From: Methanobacteriota archaeon
GTDB taxonomy: Archaea; Thermoplasmatota; Poseidoniia; Poseidoniales; Thalassarchaeaceae
Reading direction: 5' to 3'
NCBI GenBank assembly: GCA_014239955.1
Contig: JAAZXW010000021.1
Coordinates: forward strand, 33,160 to 97,159
Length of the DNA stretch: 64,000 nt
Of the stretch, positions 1-8,541 are shown in pieces. The notes under the pieces were generated by a model that was not told the DNA's origin, did not search any database, and was given only the letters and a program-made list of their open reading frames with translations. The translations under genes and the position numbers were made by a program. Position 1 is the stretch's first letter. Each line of letters begins with the position of its first letter.

Positions 1-41
1 CCGCGTTTCGGTTTCTTCTCGGTTTCCTCGTGATTTTTTTC

Positions 42-986
42 CTAGTCATTTTTAGAATCTAGTGAAGATAATTTCGATCTGACCCTATTGATTGTGGTCT
101 CCGAGTCTTCCACTAGTGGGTTAGATCCATCACCCGATACCAGTGCTGCTCCCTTGACCTCAGCAATGTTAGTCGCTACCATGATTACTCTGTGTCTGAT
201 GAATTGTTCATTGATAGGCCACCCTCTCCTATCTGCCAAGCGCAGAAGAAGGTCCTTCTCCGACTCACCCCAAGATCCCCCATGGCCTCGAAGAATGGTA
301 CCCACCATTCTCTCCAAGTCACCCACCCTTGCATGGATGGTCAGGAGGTCCCCCTGCACTTGGCTAGGTTGGTTGTCCAATCCGATCAATAACGAGTCGC
401 TGGCATCCTCAAGCAAGGCTTCCGCCGGAGCTGCATGGAAAAGCTCACTCACTCTCTCGGGAATTGTTGCCTCGACCACCTTGACTTCTGATTCGAGACT
501 CTGGGGCAACGGAGATTGGAGGCCGTTCCTCCTCAGACTACGCTTGATTCTCCCCCAGCCATTCATCTGACTTGTCAGCACTCCAGCCACCCTCCCCATC
601 AGTACGGTTCTATTGCCAGTCAGATCCAACTCTAGTTTCTTGGACATCTCATGTAAGTCATCCCTGTTCATCTCGGCCAGATTCTCGATGGTCATCCTCC
701 TTGAGTCGTAATTCAAATGCAACCATAGTCGTTGCCTCCTCTCCTTGTGAGAGCCCGAGGACTTGATTCCGAAAATCTTCAGGACGTCCCCCATCTCCTT
801 GTGAGACATCGCTTGGATTCCTTCCCATGACAGATCCAAATCAGAGAGGACCTGGCTGCTGATCAAACGTGCTCGGAGAACCTCTACTGAGCCGGACTTG
901 GAAATTCCTGAACTCTCCGCCCTCTGCCTCAGATTCTGAAGACGCTCGGTGAATAACGAGTTCAGCAAATTCGAGTCAACCCTCAT
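42..986 (-). CDS. SAP-like repeat protein, function unknown
   Basis: The protein has about 315 residues. Its first 150 residues look like two or three SAP-type helix-extended-helix units (repeated leucine spacing with KSGSVEVLRARL, SSGSHKERRQRL and LTGNRTVLMGRV). SAP motifs usually bind DNA or RNA, so a nucleic-acid role is an inference. The C-terminal half is acidic and unrecognised. The frame stays open upstream to 1139, but the ATG at 986 is chosen because GAGGGGTGAT lies just before it and the longer form would run into the gene upstream. It is probably cotranscribed with the HemC-like gene, about 100 nt away. Confidence 0.65.
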   Translation of the reverse strand: MRVDSNLLNSLFTERLQNLRQRAESSGISKSGSVEVLRARLISSQVLSDLDLSWEGIQAMSHKEMGDVLKIFGIKSSGSHKERRQRLWLHLNYDSRRMTIENLAEMNRDDLHEMSKKLELDLTGNRTVLMGRVAGVLTSQMNGWGRIKRSLRRNGLQSPLPQSLESEVKVVEATIPERVSELFHAAPAEALLEDASDSLLIGLDNQPSQVQGDLLTIHARVGDLERMVGTILRGHGGSWGESEKDLLLRLADRRGWPINEQFIRHRVIMVATNIAEVKGAALVSGDGSNPLVEDSETTINRVRSKLSSLDSKND

Positions 987-1083
987 GATTACAATCACCC
1001 CTCGTGAGGGTTCCTTAGTTATCGATTGCCCTGAACTAGACATGAAAATGCGGGTTTGAGTTGTGCTCGATAGTGGCGACTGA

Positions 1084-2148
1084 CTACTCGGGAATGAAAG
1101 GGGGTGCTTCATCGTCAGTGGGATGATCCCGGGGGACATCTCGAGTGGATTCGGTGACCAAGACCCTCCAGTCCATCAGAAGCGCGATTACGGCCCTCTG
1201 GTACTCGCTCATGGCTACCAGCCTCTCTAATGATAGCGTTCTCCTCCCATCTTGAGAAATGGTTTCGATTCGTATCTCGACCCTGACTTCGTCATGGTAT
1301 ATTTCTCCGTCTGGATCATGGCAGGATTGCTCCAAGACCAAATCGCGATTCGCCTCTGCCTGCCTGAGGATCGCCCCTACCTGCCTATGTCTCACTTCCA
1401 GGCCTACGAAATCGTGAATTGAGGGGTCAAAGTCTCCCATTATCCTGCTCTGTACCCATAGTACGGTATTGCCTTCTGATTCAGTGAGAATTGCAGCTAG
1501 GCGATTCGGGAACCCCACTCGAGAAACTACGGCGATTAGGTCGGAATATGGACTGGGTAAGAAGTGAGGTGCGCCTCTCTCCTTCGGTTGGGGCATTAGC
1601 GTGTGCCTCCTCTCGGTCTGCCCTGACCCATCGTATTCGGATCTGGAAATCACGAAGCCGTCGATTTCTCCTCCCTCCAGTAGTTCGGCCAACTTTCTTG
1701 GGAGGTCTCTGGGATCGGCAGGGAGTTTGAATCCATGGACAATGCCTCCCAATTTTTCAGAGGAGACTGCCTGCAAGTCTGGACGGGCTCTGAGCAGCTG
1801 TCTACGGACCAATCCCGAATCGGAGACGATTATTGCGGACTTTGGCTGGTACATCAGACGATCTGGAGAAACTAGAACCAGACTTGGCCTCCTAGGGGTC
1901 CTGGCTCCGATAACCTGGCACCCCTTAGCTGAAATCTCCCCCTCCCTTCCGAAGATTTCAGTCGCTGGGATTGCAAAGAGATCGAGGTTGCCCTCGGAAA
2001 GAGACTCAATACCTGACTCGAAATCCTGAACTGAAGTAACAGAGTGCTCGAGCCCTTCAACCTCCATAGTTTCGAAGTGAGCGGAGACCTGCGATGATAC
2101 TTGGCAAGAAGGCGAATTCAGAGTTCCCACAACTATCCTGTTTTCCAT
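1084..2148 (-). CDS. HemC (porphobilinogen deaminase)-like protein, probably non-canonical
   Basis: About 354 residues. The N-terminal two thirds follow the HemC two-lobe pattern: an opening IVVGTLNSP strand, a segment GLVRRQLLRARPDL that matches the HemC SLRRRAQLL..RPDL stretch, and a later LLEGGEIDGFVISRSEYD matching the LxxGxYDAIVLAxAG strand. I could not find the cysteine that carries the dipyrromethane cofactor in real HemC. The C-terminal part (EVRVEIRIET) is unlike HemC. It may be a paralogue with another role. The start at 2148 has GAGGTG six bases upstream; longer starts at 2187 or 2226 exist. It is divergent from the prenyl synthase gene. Confidence 0.5.
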   Translation of the reverse strand: MENRIVVGTLNSPSCQVSSQVSAHFETMEVEGLEHSVTSVQDFESGIESLSEGNLDLFAIPATEIFGREGEISAKGCQVIGARTPRRPSLVLVSPDRLMYQPKSAIIVSDSGLVRRQLLRARPDLQAVSSEKLGGIVHGFKLPADPRDLPRKLAELLEGGEIDGFVISRSEYDGSGQTERRHTLMPQPKERGAPHFLPSPYSDLIAVVSRVGFPNRLAAILTESEGNTVLWVQSRIMGDFDPSIHDFVGLEVRHRQVGAILRQAEANRDLVLEQSCHDPDGEIYHDEVRVEIRIETISQDGRRTLSLERLVAMSEYQRAVIALLMDWRVLVTESTRDVPRDHPTDDEAPPFIPE

Positions 2149-2204
2149 CGCATCCACCTCAAGGGAGGGGGCACGCCTCGTACCCATTCTGAGCGGCGTG
2201 CGCA

Positions 2205-2239
2205 CCCGTTGATATATGCGACCCATAGGCTGAGACAAC
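2205..2239. promoter_or_regulatory. Shared TATA box of a divergent gene pair
   Basis: A near-palindromic GATATATGC at about 2211-2219 can be read as a TATA box on both strands. On the plus strand its centre is about 25 nt before the ATG at 2240, which fits a leaderless transcript. On the minus strand it would start RNA near 2188, about 40 nt before the HemC-like start. Placement follows the usual archaeal TATA-to-start distance; use of the box is inferred. Confidence 0.5.
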
Positions 2240-3223
2240 ATGGAAGCGGAGAATATCGAGTCAATGACGCTAGATTCGGTCAAGAACTTCGTCGAGGAGG
2301 CCATCGAAGATTTAGTTCTCGAGAAAATTAGCTCCCCTCTCGATCGTCCGGTGATGTCAATTGCTAGGGACGTCCTCCTCGGGGGTGGAAAGAGATACCG
2401 CCCCATACTAGCTATCCTGGCTTACAAAGCTGCAGGGGGAAAGGATCACAGAGAGGTACTAGATCTCGCTTTGTCTTCAGAGTTAATACACACAGCAACC
2501 CTGGTTCACGACGACGTATACGACCAGTCAAAAATGAGGCGGGGTAAACCGACTATCCACACCACTCACGGAATCTCGCATGCAATTATCTCGGGAGACT
2601 ACCTATTCGCACTGGGTTTCGAATTCGGGGCCAAATACGACGAAAGAGTGACTGGCAAGGTAAGGGACAAATGCGCAGGGATAGCATCTGGAGAGATTCG
2701 ACAGTTCGAGCACATCCATGACCTCAATACCAGTCCAGAAGACTACTACGAGATTATCGATGGGAAGACAGCGGGGCCCTTCGCCTATGGGTGTTCGTCC
2801 GCTGCAATGATTGCAGGATCAAATGAGGAAATATTCAATGCATTGGAGAGTTACGGTATGGAACTGGGCAGGGCCTTCCAACTTGTGGATGACATTCTTG
2901 ACTTGATCGGGGATGACCTCATCGGCAAACCTCGGGGAACGGATGTCCACGAAGGGAAGATGACGCTGCCGATCATCTACGCACTCACAATGCTGCATGG
3001 AACCGATAGAGAACACCTCAAGGATGTCCTAACCAACTTCGGGGATGATCGGCTGCATGAGTTGGTCGAACTCCTTGAACGGGCGGGTTCATTCGAATAT
3101 GGGAAATTACTGGTTTCCAACCATGTCGAAAGAGCACTGGCCCATATCGAAACACTACCCGCGTCAGATGAGAAGGACTTACTGAGGGAGATCGCAATGA
3201 TCTCGGAGTCCAGAACAAACTAA
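2240..3223 (+). CDS. Geranylgeranyl/farnesyl diphosphate synthase (trans-prenyltransferase)
   Basis: This 327-residue enzyme condenses isopentenyl diphosphate with allylic diphosphates to give the C15-C20 (or longer) chains used for archaeal lipids. The GGGKRYRP substrate loop (residues 48-55), the first aspartate-rich motif DDVYD (91-95), the KTAG motif (176-179) and the second aspartate-rich motif DDILD (217-221) followed by GKPRGTD are all present. Length is normal for the family. The chain-length residues before DDVYD were not resolved, so the exact product is open. The ATG lies about 25 nt after a TATA box, suggesting a leaderless message, and the GG-reductase-family gene follows after 14 nt, so the pair probably serves membrane lipid synthesis. 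Confidence 0.9.
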   Translation: MEAENIESMTLDSVKNFVEEAIEDLVLEKISSPLDRPVMSIARDVLLGGGKRYRPILAILAYKAAGGKDHREVLDLALSSELIHTATLVHDDVYDQSKMRRGKPTIHTTHGISHAIISGDYLFALGFEFGAKYDERVTGKVRDKCAGIASGEIRQFEHIHDLNTSPEDYYEIIDGKTAGPFAYGCSSAAMIAGSNEEIFNALESYGMELGRAFQLVDDILDLIGDDLIGKPRGTDVHEGKMTLPIIYALTMLHGTDREHLKDVLTNFGDDRLHELVELLERAGSFEYGKLLVSNHVERALAHIETLPASDEKDLLREIAMISESRTN

Positions 3224-3237
3224 CGGAGGAACTTCCC

Positions 3238-4338
3238 TTGGCCGAGGAGGAGTACTGGGATGCGATAATCATCGGAGGGGGCCCTGCAGGCAGTACTGTT
3301 GCAAGATATGCTGCAGAAGGGGGGTTGAGTGTCTTAGTTATTGATGCGAGAGATCCCATCGGTTCGCCACTACAATGCGGAGAATTGGTGCCAACTAACG
3401 AGGAGATGAAGAGACTGTGTCCGAATGTTCCAGAAATGGACGATTTGTTCAGAACTCCCGAGAATGCAATCTCTAACACCTCCAAGAAGATGAGGGTCGT
3501 CAAGCCAAATGGAATGGGGATGGAATTCGATTTTGAGGGGTTGGTTCTAGACAGAGTCGCGCATGATGAGGCTTTGGTCAAGCTTGCTGCCTCAAAGGGT
3601 GCAGAGTATCTCCTAGGAAACCGCGTCAAGCGTGTCGAGGAAGATTCAGTTTTACTATCCAATGGTGTGAAATTGAGAGGTAGGGTGATAGTTGGGGCTG
3701 GTGGGCACAATGACCCAATAAGAAAGCGATACTGGAGTGAGAAGTCTCTGAATATCCCGGTCAAATTCGCCCTAAAGGATGGAAATCATTCCGATGCTCT
3801 GGAGTTGCACTTCGGCTCTGTGGCACCGGGCGGATATGCCTGGATCTTCCCCAAAGAATCAGGCTCTAATATTGGCTTGGGGATACAGAGGGGGGCGTCC
3901 AAGGGAAAGAGTCTGGAGGTTTACGCAAACCATTTCATTGACCGCTTCGAAGGAGCGGAGACATTCAGAGGAGCCGGATATCTGCCGATGTCAGGCACTA
4001 TCCGTTCATTTGTCAAAGGAAAATACATGCTAGTCGGAGACTCTGCAGGGATGGTCCTGCCATCAAACGGAGCAGGCATCACTATCGCCATGATAGGGGG
4101 CAGAATTGCAGGAGAAGTGATTTCTGAGCACATCAATGACGGCTTGGATCTGAAGGAATATGAGAAGAGATGGAAAATCCAGATGGGGAGTGTGATGCGG
4201 AACTCAAAGAGAGCTTTTCGCATTGGGAACCTGATGTTCAGATTTCCCGATTGGGTTCTGAATATTGCATTAAATCGCCTGACAAAGGGGATGATTTGGA
4301 GGGCCGTGACCTGTCGAAGAGTCTTCTGGCTATTCTAA
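3238..4338 (+). CDS. Geranylgeranyl reductase family FAD protein (lipid saturation)
   Basis: The protein has 366 residues with an N-terminal FAD-binding Rossmann motif GGGPAGSTVARYAA, a LQCGELV segment typical of the geranylgeranyl reductase family, and a second FAD motif LVGDSAGMVLPSNGAGI. Such enzymes reduce the double bonds of geranylgeranyl chains, in archaea those of digeranylgeranylglycerophospholipids. The start is TTG at 3238, supported by GGAGG eight bases upstream. It sits just behind the prenyl synthase, as expected for a lipid operon. Its stop overlaps the convergent methyltransferase stop by four bases. Substrate assignment rests on the context. Confidence 0.85.
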   Translation: MAEEEYWDAIIIGGGPAGSTVARYAAEGGLSVLVIDARDPIGSPLQCGELVPTNEEMKRLCPNVPEMDDLFRTPENAISNTSKKMRVVKPNGMGMEFDFEGLVLDRVAHDEALVKLAASKGAEYLLGNRVKRVEEDSVLLSNGVKLRGRVIVGAGGHNDPIRKRYWSEKSLNIPVKFALKDGNHSDALELHFGSVAPGGYAWIFPKESGSNIGLGIQRGASKGKSLEVYANHFIDRFEGAETFRGAGYLPMSGTIRSFVKGKYMLVGDSAGMVLPSNGAGITIAMIGGRIAGEVISEHINDGLDLKEYEKRWKIQMGSVMRNSKRAFRIGNLMFRFPDWVLNIALNRLTKGMIWRAVTCRRVFWLF

Positions 4339-5042
4339 GGCGCGCGAGCGGACCATATTGTTGCCATTCCTGGGAAAATCACTCTGGCTCTGACATCGAC
4401 GAACCCGACCTCCTTCAACATCGAGACATAATCCCTAGTTGTTCCGAATTCAGAGTAAGTCTTGGTGAGCCACTTCCATGGGTGGTCTCTCTGGCCGCAT
4501 ACAACCCTGGCGTATGCACCCACCCAGACCCTCATCCACAGAATCCCTAGGAAACCGTGGACTCGGTTAATCTTCGCTGGGTCTACAATGATGATTTTGG
4601 AACCGGGCCGGAGGACCCTCAGAGACTCAGAGAGTCCGGTTTTCTTGTCATACCAGTCCCTGAATGAGAACAATGAGCACAGTGCATCGAAGGAATCGTC
4701 CTCGAAGGGGAGTTCTTCGGCGGTGCCCTCGACGAAAATTGCCGGATCATCCCCTCTTTCCTTTCGTGACGTGTTTACTCTTTCCTCTGCTGCAGCTAGC
4801 ATCTCTGGGATTGGATCGAGGCAAACTAGTTCTCTGCCAACGACGTCCTCGGCGAAGCTTCCGGGCCCGCATCCCACTTCCAAGACCTTGCCGTCGGGCA
4901 GCATTTCCCTCACCATTCGACGCCATCTAGAGACCTGGCCCAGAGTAGCGAAGCGATTGATTCGGTCATAGACGGGAATGGTGGCTAATAGATTTCTCTG
5001 GAGTTCCCCCCAATCCTCGGCACCCATTCCATGTGCGTCCAT
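4335..5042 (-). CDS. Class I SAM-dependent methyltransferase (UbiE/MenG-like)
   Basis: This 235-residue protein carries motif I VLEVGCGPG, the acidic loop ending CLDPIPEML, the GTAEELPFEDDSFDAL motif and a motif III region with LRPGSKIIIVDPAK. This layout is that of the UbiE/MenG/COQ5 group that methylates the quinone ring, and the neighbouring prenyl-chain genes make a menaquinone step plausible. The substrate cannot be read from sequence alone, so a general small-molecule methyltransferase remains possible. The gene is convergent with the GG-reductase-family gene and divergent from the ATP synthase operon. Confidence 0.75.
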   Translation of the reverse strand: MDAHGMGAEDWGELQRNLLATIPVYDRINRFATLGQVSRWRRMVREMLPDGKVLEVGCGPGSFAEDVVGRELVCLDPIPEMLAAAEERVNTSRKERGDDPAIFVEGTAEELPFEDDSFDALCSLFSFRDWYDKKTGLSESLRVLRPGSKIIIVDPAKINRVHGFLGILWMRVWVGAYARVVCGQRDHPWKWLTKTYSEFGTTRDYVSMLKEVGFVDVRARVIFPGMATIWSARAP

Positions 5043-5174
5043 GGCCCCACCTCAGAGATGGCCATATTTGGAAGGTTCCCGAGAGGGTGCGTGAGCGGAG
5101 TCAAACTAGTGTAATGCGCGAGGTTATCATCATAAACTCCTCAACTGTCGCCAATGCACCGTAGGTGTATGGAA

Positions 5175-5489
5175 ATGGGACGAGAAGAGGTTCTACGAGC
5201 AATAAGACAAGCCGAGAGTGAGGCAAAGGAAACAATAGCCAATGCAGAGTCAAAGGCCTCAGAGATTGTTGCCAAGGCAAGACTGGCAGCCACGGAGATT
5301 ATGCAAGCCGGAAGAACAGACTCGGAAACCAATACTCAAACTATGATTTCGGAAGCGAGGAGTGCGGCCGAGAGCGAGGCGCAGGAAGTCTCCAAAGAAG
5401 GAGACTCGACAATCGGTTCGATTCATGATGGCGGAGAGGGAAGTAGAGAAGTAGCAGTGAACGTGGTTCTTGATGCCTTCAAGTCCTGA
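5175..5489 (+). CDS. atpH: A-type ATP synthase subunit H (peripheral stalk)
   Basis: This is the first gene of the ATP synthase operon. The 104-residue product is almost entirely an alanine- and glutamate-rich coiled coil (RQAESEAKETIANAESKAS and similar), the form of subunit H, which pairs with subunit E to make the peripheral stalks. Frames open at 5154 and 5169 too, but AGGTG at 5163-5167 is well placed for the ATG at 5175. The last 40 residues are less regular than usual for the family. The gene for subunit I follows after 17 nt. Identification relies on position in the H-I-K-E-C-F-A-B-D order as much as on sequence. Confidence 0.75.
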   Translation: MGREEVLRAIRQAESEAKETIANAESKASEIVAKARLAATEIMQAGRTDSETNTQTMISEARSAAESEAQEVSKEGDSTIGSIHDGGEGSREVAVNVVLDAFKS

Positions 5490-5506
5490 AATTCTAGAGG
5501 AATTAG

Positions 5507-7570
5507 ATGTCACAAGTAAATACCCAGCAGATGGGCCGAATGGTTGCTGCTGGGAACAAAGAGAAATTAGGAAAGGTAGTGGAGATTCTAGCTCGTCTTG
5601 AGGCTATGCACATCATCGATTACGATGGTAGCGAAGATGGATTCTCATTAGGGTCACCAGAAAAAGGATCGGAGGAGGTGGGACGAGGCCTAGTCAAGGC
5701 AAGAGCTGCTGCCTCGGTAGTGGAGACATCGGGGCCGGCAAGTCCAGTTCCAGAGGGCCCGGTCAGGGATTCGCTGGGGAGTGATCTTCCCGCCAAGATA
5801 GATGAGGTGCTTTCAGATAGCTCAAGAATTGATGACTTGGATAATGAAATCTCCTCCCTCCTAGAAGAGGAGACCGGCCTCTCACAAATAGCCCCCCTGG
5901 GTATAGACCTCGAACTACTCGGTGGATACGAGTCGATTACTTCCTTCGTGGGTACGGTGGAGAACATGCTTGAAGCCAGAGAGGCAGTTGGTTCCGGACT
6001 AATCATCGAAGGGAAAGCAGGCAAGTCTGGATTAGTGGCGGCCTTCGTGAGGAATGAGGATTCTGGGCAAGCTTCGATGAAACTAGAACAAGCTGGCTTC
6101 GAATCAATTCAGATTCCCGAGGGAGAAGGGCCCGCCTCTGCTCGCCTATCAGAAGTCAGGAAGGCCAAGGGCACTCTAGAAGGGGAGAAGTACGATTTGG
6201 AAAAGAGGATAGCCCAATGGAGCAAATCGAATGGAGAGATGCTACTGTGCGGATTGGAGGTCCTGGAAAGGGATCACGATGTATTGACAGCCCCAGTTAG
6301 AATCGCAGTTTCTGAACATGCATTCGTCATCGATGGTTGGGTAGCAATGGGAAGGTCGGAAGAAGTGCAAAGTTCCCTAAAGGAGGTTTGTCTATTCACC
6401 GAGGTCACCCCGTTCGAAATGGAAGCAGGTGGGGGCGGTCATGGCCATTCTGACCACCATCACAGTCAGAAGATGCCCCCGATAGCATTCCAGGAGAGAA
6501 GTTCCAGCAGACCAATGGAGCTTCTCACCGATGCAGTGGGCAGACCTGCCTACGGAAGAATTGATCCAACCATCTTCATGTTCATCACATATCCGATATT
6601 CTTCGGAATCATGCTAGGGGATATGGCATATGGCCTCGTCACCATGGGATTGGGTGCATTTCTAGTAGGGAGGTCTGGCACTAACGAGATGCTCAAGTTG
6701 GGCGGAAAATTCCTGATGTACATTGGATTCGGAACCATTGTCTTCGGATACTTGTACGCAGAGTTTGCTGGATGGGAAATTTTCCCACATCACGGTTCCA
6801 ACCCGGCCGAAGTGCTCCAAATTCTCTATCCAAGTATTCCGGAGGGGATGTACCACGCATGGGATGCTTCCCTCCCACTTGGGATAGAGTTGGCTTTCCC
6901 GTTCCACAGAGTGGTAATGGTCGATGATCATGGAAATCTAGAGCATCTGATCCTACTAACCATCTACTTGGGTGTAATTCACGTATTCCTAGGACTAGTG
7001 ATCGGATTCAGGGACATAATGCTGTTCGGAAACGGTCATGGCGGTTTCGGATTAGTCTGTGCCTTCTTTGAGAAGGGGACCTGGATGATTCTGCTCGTTG
7101 GTGGCTTCATGTTTGCATATGGCTTCATCGGGCCGGCCGAGTGGATGATGCAACCGGGAGCAGCAATTGCGATTTTGGCCACCATAATGCTAATGTGGAC
7201 CCTGTACAAGTATCACGGAGTACCGTTCCCGATCAACATTGGTCTCGCTCCCATAGAAGCTGTTGGAATGATGCCCACGGTGATATCTTATGTCAGATTG
7301 TTTGCGGTCGGAGTTGTGGGAGTCAAGATTGCGGAGACGGGCAATAACATGCTATTCGACAAGATCAGCTTTGACGAACCGTTGATGGCCATTGGCCTCT
7401 TAATAGGCTGGATGGCGGTACAGTTCTTCGCTTGGGGACTGGGGGTCTTCAGTCCAAACATTCACGCTGCAAGACTGCACTTTGTAGAGTGGATGAGACA
7501 GTACTACGACTCAAGCGGGGAGGCTTTCAACCCATTCGGCCTCAGAACACAATATGTGGAGGTTGACTAG
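5507..7570 (+). CDS. atpI: A-type ATP synthase subunit I (membrane subunit a)
   Basis: The product (687 residues) is the membrane stator subunit that forms the ion half-channels against the rotor ring. The first 300 residues are a soluble coiled-coil arm; the rest holds about seven or eight membrane helices, beginning with FITYPIFFGIMLGDMAYG, the family signature. The essential arginine is in the segment SYVRLFAVG (Arg597). A histidine-rich insert of glycines and histidines at residues 308-320 joins arm and membrane domain, which I do not recall as a standard feature. Length is typical. Confidence 0.95.
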   Translation: MSQVNTQQMGRMVAAGNKEKLGKVVEILARLEAMHIIDYDGSEDGFSLGSPEKGSEEVGRGLVKARAAASVVETSGPASPVPEGPVRDSLGSDLPAKIDEVLSDSSRIDDLDNEISSLLEEETGLSQIAPLGIDLELLGGYESITSFVGTVENMLEAREAVGSGLIIEGKAGKSGLVAAFVRNEDSGQASMKLEQAGFESIQIPEGEGPASARLSEVRKAKGTLEGEKYDLEKRIAQWSKSNGEMLLCGLEVLERDHDVLTAPVRIAVSEHAFVIDGWVAMGRSEEVQSSLKEVCLFTEVTPFEMEAGGGGHGHSDHHHSQKMPPIAFQERSSSRPMELLTDAVGRPAYGRIDPTIFMFITYPIFFGIMLGDMAYGLVTMGLGAFLVGRSGTNEMLKLGGKFLMYIGFGTIVFGYLYAEFAGWEIFPHHGSNPAEVLQILYPSIPEGMYHAWDASLPLGIELAFPFHRVVMVDDHGNLEHLILLTIYLGVIHVFLGLVIGFRDIMLFGNGHGGFGLVCAFFEKGTWMILLVGGFMFAYGFIGPAEWMMQPGAAIAILATIMLMWTLYKYHGVPFPINIGLAPIEAVGMMPTVISYVRLFAVGVVGVKIAETGNNMLFDKISFDEPLMAIGLLIGWMAVQFFAWGLGVFSPNIHAARLHFVEWMRQYYDSSGEAFNPFGLRTQYVEVD

Positions 7571-7615
7571 ATCAGATTCCAAGCCTAGGCTTGACAAAAT
7601 AAGGAGGAAAAAAGA

Positions 7616-7930
7616 ATGAACAACAGAAAAACAATGACTGGAAGGAGTACCCTGATTGCCCTATTCTCGTTTGCAATGTTTGCATCCGTGGTTTCGGCAG
7701 CAGAGGGAGATGTAGATACGACGTCGTATCACTGGGATGCAGCAAAGCTTGGCGCTGGAATAGCACTAGGACTAGCAGGAGTCGGTACCGGGCTAAGCCA
7801 AGGGCCGATTGGAGCAGCAGCAGTAGGAATGATTGCCGAGGATTCGAGCAAGTTCGTTACTGGGCTGATCTTCACCGCCCTACCAGAGACCATCGTACTG
7901 TTTGGATTCCTTGCACTATTCCTGCTCTGA
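7616..7930 (+). CDS. atpK: A-type ATP synthase subunit K (rotor proteolipid c)
   Basis: The 104-residue product is the rotor ring subunit. After an N-terminal hydrophobic segment come two membrane helices joined by a short polar loop: helix one is glycine-rich (AGIALGLAGVGTGLSQGPIG) and helix two holds the ion-binding glutamate in ALPETIVLFG. The first 30 residues (basic start, hydrophobic core, then VVSA before AEG) look like a cleavable signal peptide, giving a mature subunit of about 76 residues with a single hairpin. A ribosome site AGGAGG-like run lies before the ATG. Coupling ion cannot be decided by eye. Confidence 0.92.
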   Translation: MNNRKTMTGRSTLIALFSFAMFASVVSAAEGDVDTTSYHWDAAKLGAGIALGLAGVGTGLSQGPIGAAAVGMIAEDSSKFVTGLIFTALPETIVLFGFLALFLL

Positions 7931-7971
7931 GCAGTGTGTGCAGTATCCAATACGGATTAGGAGGTTAGAAT

Positions 7972-8532
7972 ATGACACTTGATGAATTAGCGACCGAGAT
8001 TTCCAACCAGGCAGAAGGGGAGGCTAAAGCCATTGTAGAGGTGGCTCAAGCGGAGGCGAAAAGAATCGAGGATAATGCCCGGAGTGAGGTCTCTGAGGCA
8101 TCCTCTATTTCTTCGGACAAGGCGGAAAGAGAGAGCGCGCAGTTGTCTGTCGAGGTAGTTGCCTCTGCTAGACAAGCGAATCAGAAGAGGGCGCTAATCG
8201 CTCAGAGAGAGGAATTGGATGCCACATGGGAGACTGTGAAAGAAGAGGTTGGCTCGCCTAAAATGAAGGGGAGGAAGCAGATTCTAGACTCTTTGGTCAA
8301 AGAGGCTAGCAAATCGAAGTCTGGAATGGTTATGAGGCCTGTTTCTTCGGACAGAGCGACTCTGTCCAAGAGTGGTTTCACCATGGGTGACGACATCGAT
8401 GGCCTAGGTGGTTTCGTCCTAGAATCAAAAGACGGTTCTACAGTGTTGGATTTCAGGTTCGACTTCCGATTGGAAGCAGCATGGAAATCTAGCCTTGGGG
8501 AAGTATACAGGATCCTATTCGGAGAACAGTGA
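7972..8532 (+). CDS. atpE: A-type ATP synthase subunit E (peripheral stalk)
   Basis: This 186-residue protein starts with about 90 residues of charged coiled coil (EAKAIVEVAQAEAKRIED) that would pair with subunit H, and ends in a compact domain with the family-like stretch LGGFVLESKDGSTVLDFRFDFRLEAAW. It forms the peripheral stalk that holds the catalytic head against rotation. Length and order in the operon match archaeal subunit E. An AGGAGG-like site precedes the ATG, and subunit C begins nine bases after the stop. Confidence 0.9.
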   Translation: MTLDELATEISNQAEGEAKAIVEVAQAEAKRIEDNARSEVSEASSISSDKAERESAQLSVEVVASARQANQKRALIAQREELDATWETVKEEVGSPKMKGRKQILDSLVKEASKSKSGMVMRPVSSDRATLSKSGFTMGDDIDGLGGFVLESKDGSTVLDFRFDFRLEAAWKSSLGEVYRILFGEQ

Positions 8533-8541
8533 GGGAGAGGG

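Noticed and set aside
31-40. T-rich run (TGATTTTTTT) as a terminator
   Set aside because: It could end a plus-strand gene left of the window, but no such gene is visible, so it cannot be supported.
3018-3764. 248-codon open frame antisense to the prenyl synthase and GG reductase genes
   Set aside because: It lies fully opposite two genes with clear family motifs, has Ser/Pro-rich composition typical of antisense frames and no family resemblance.
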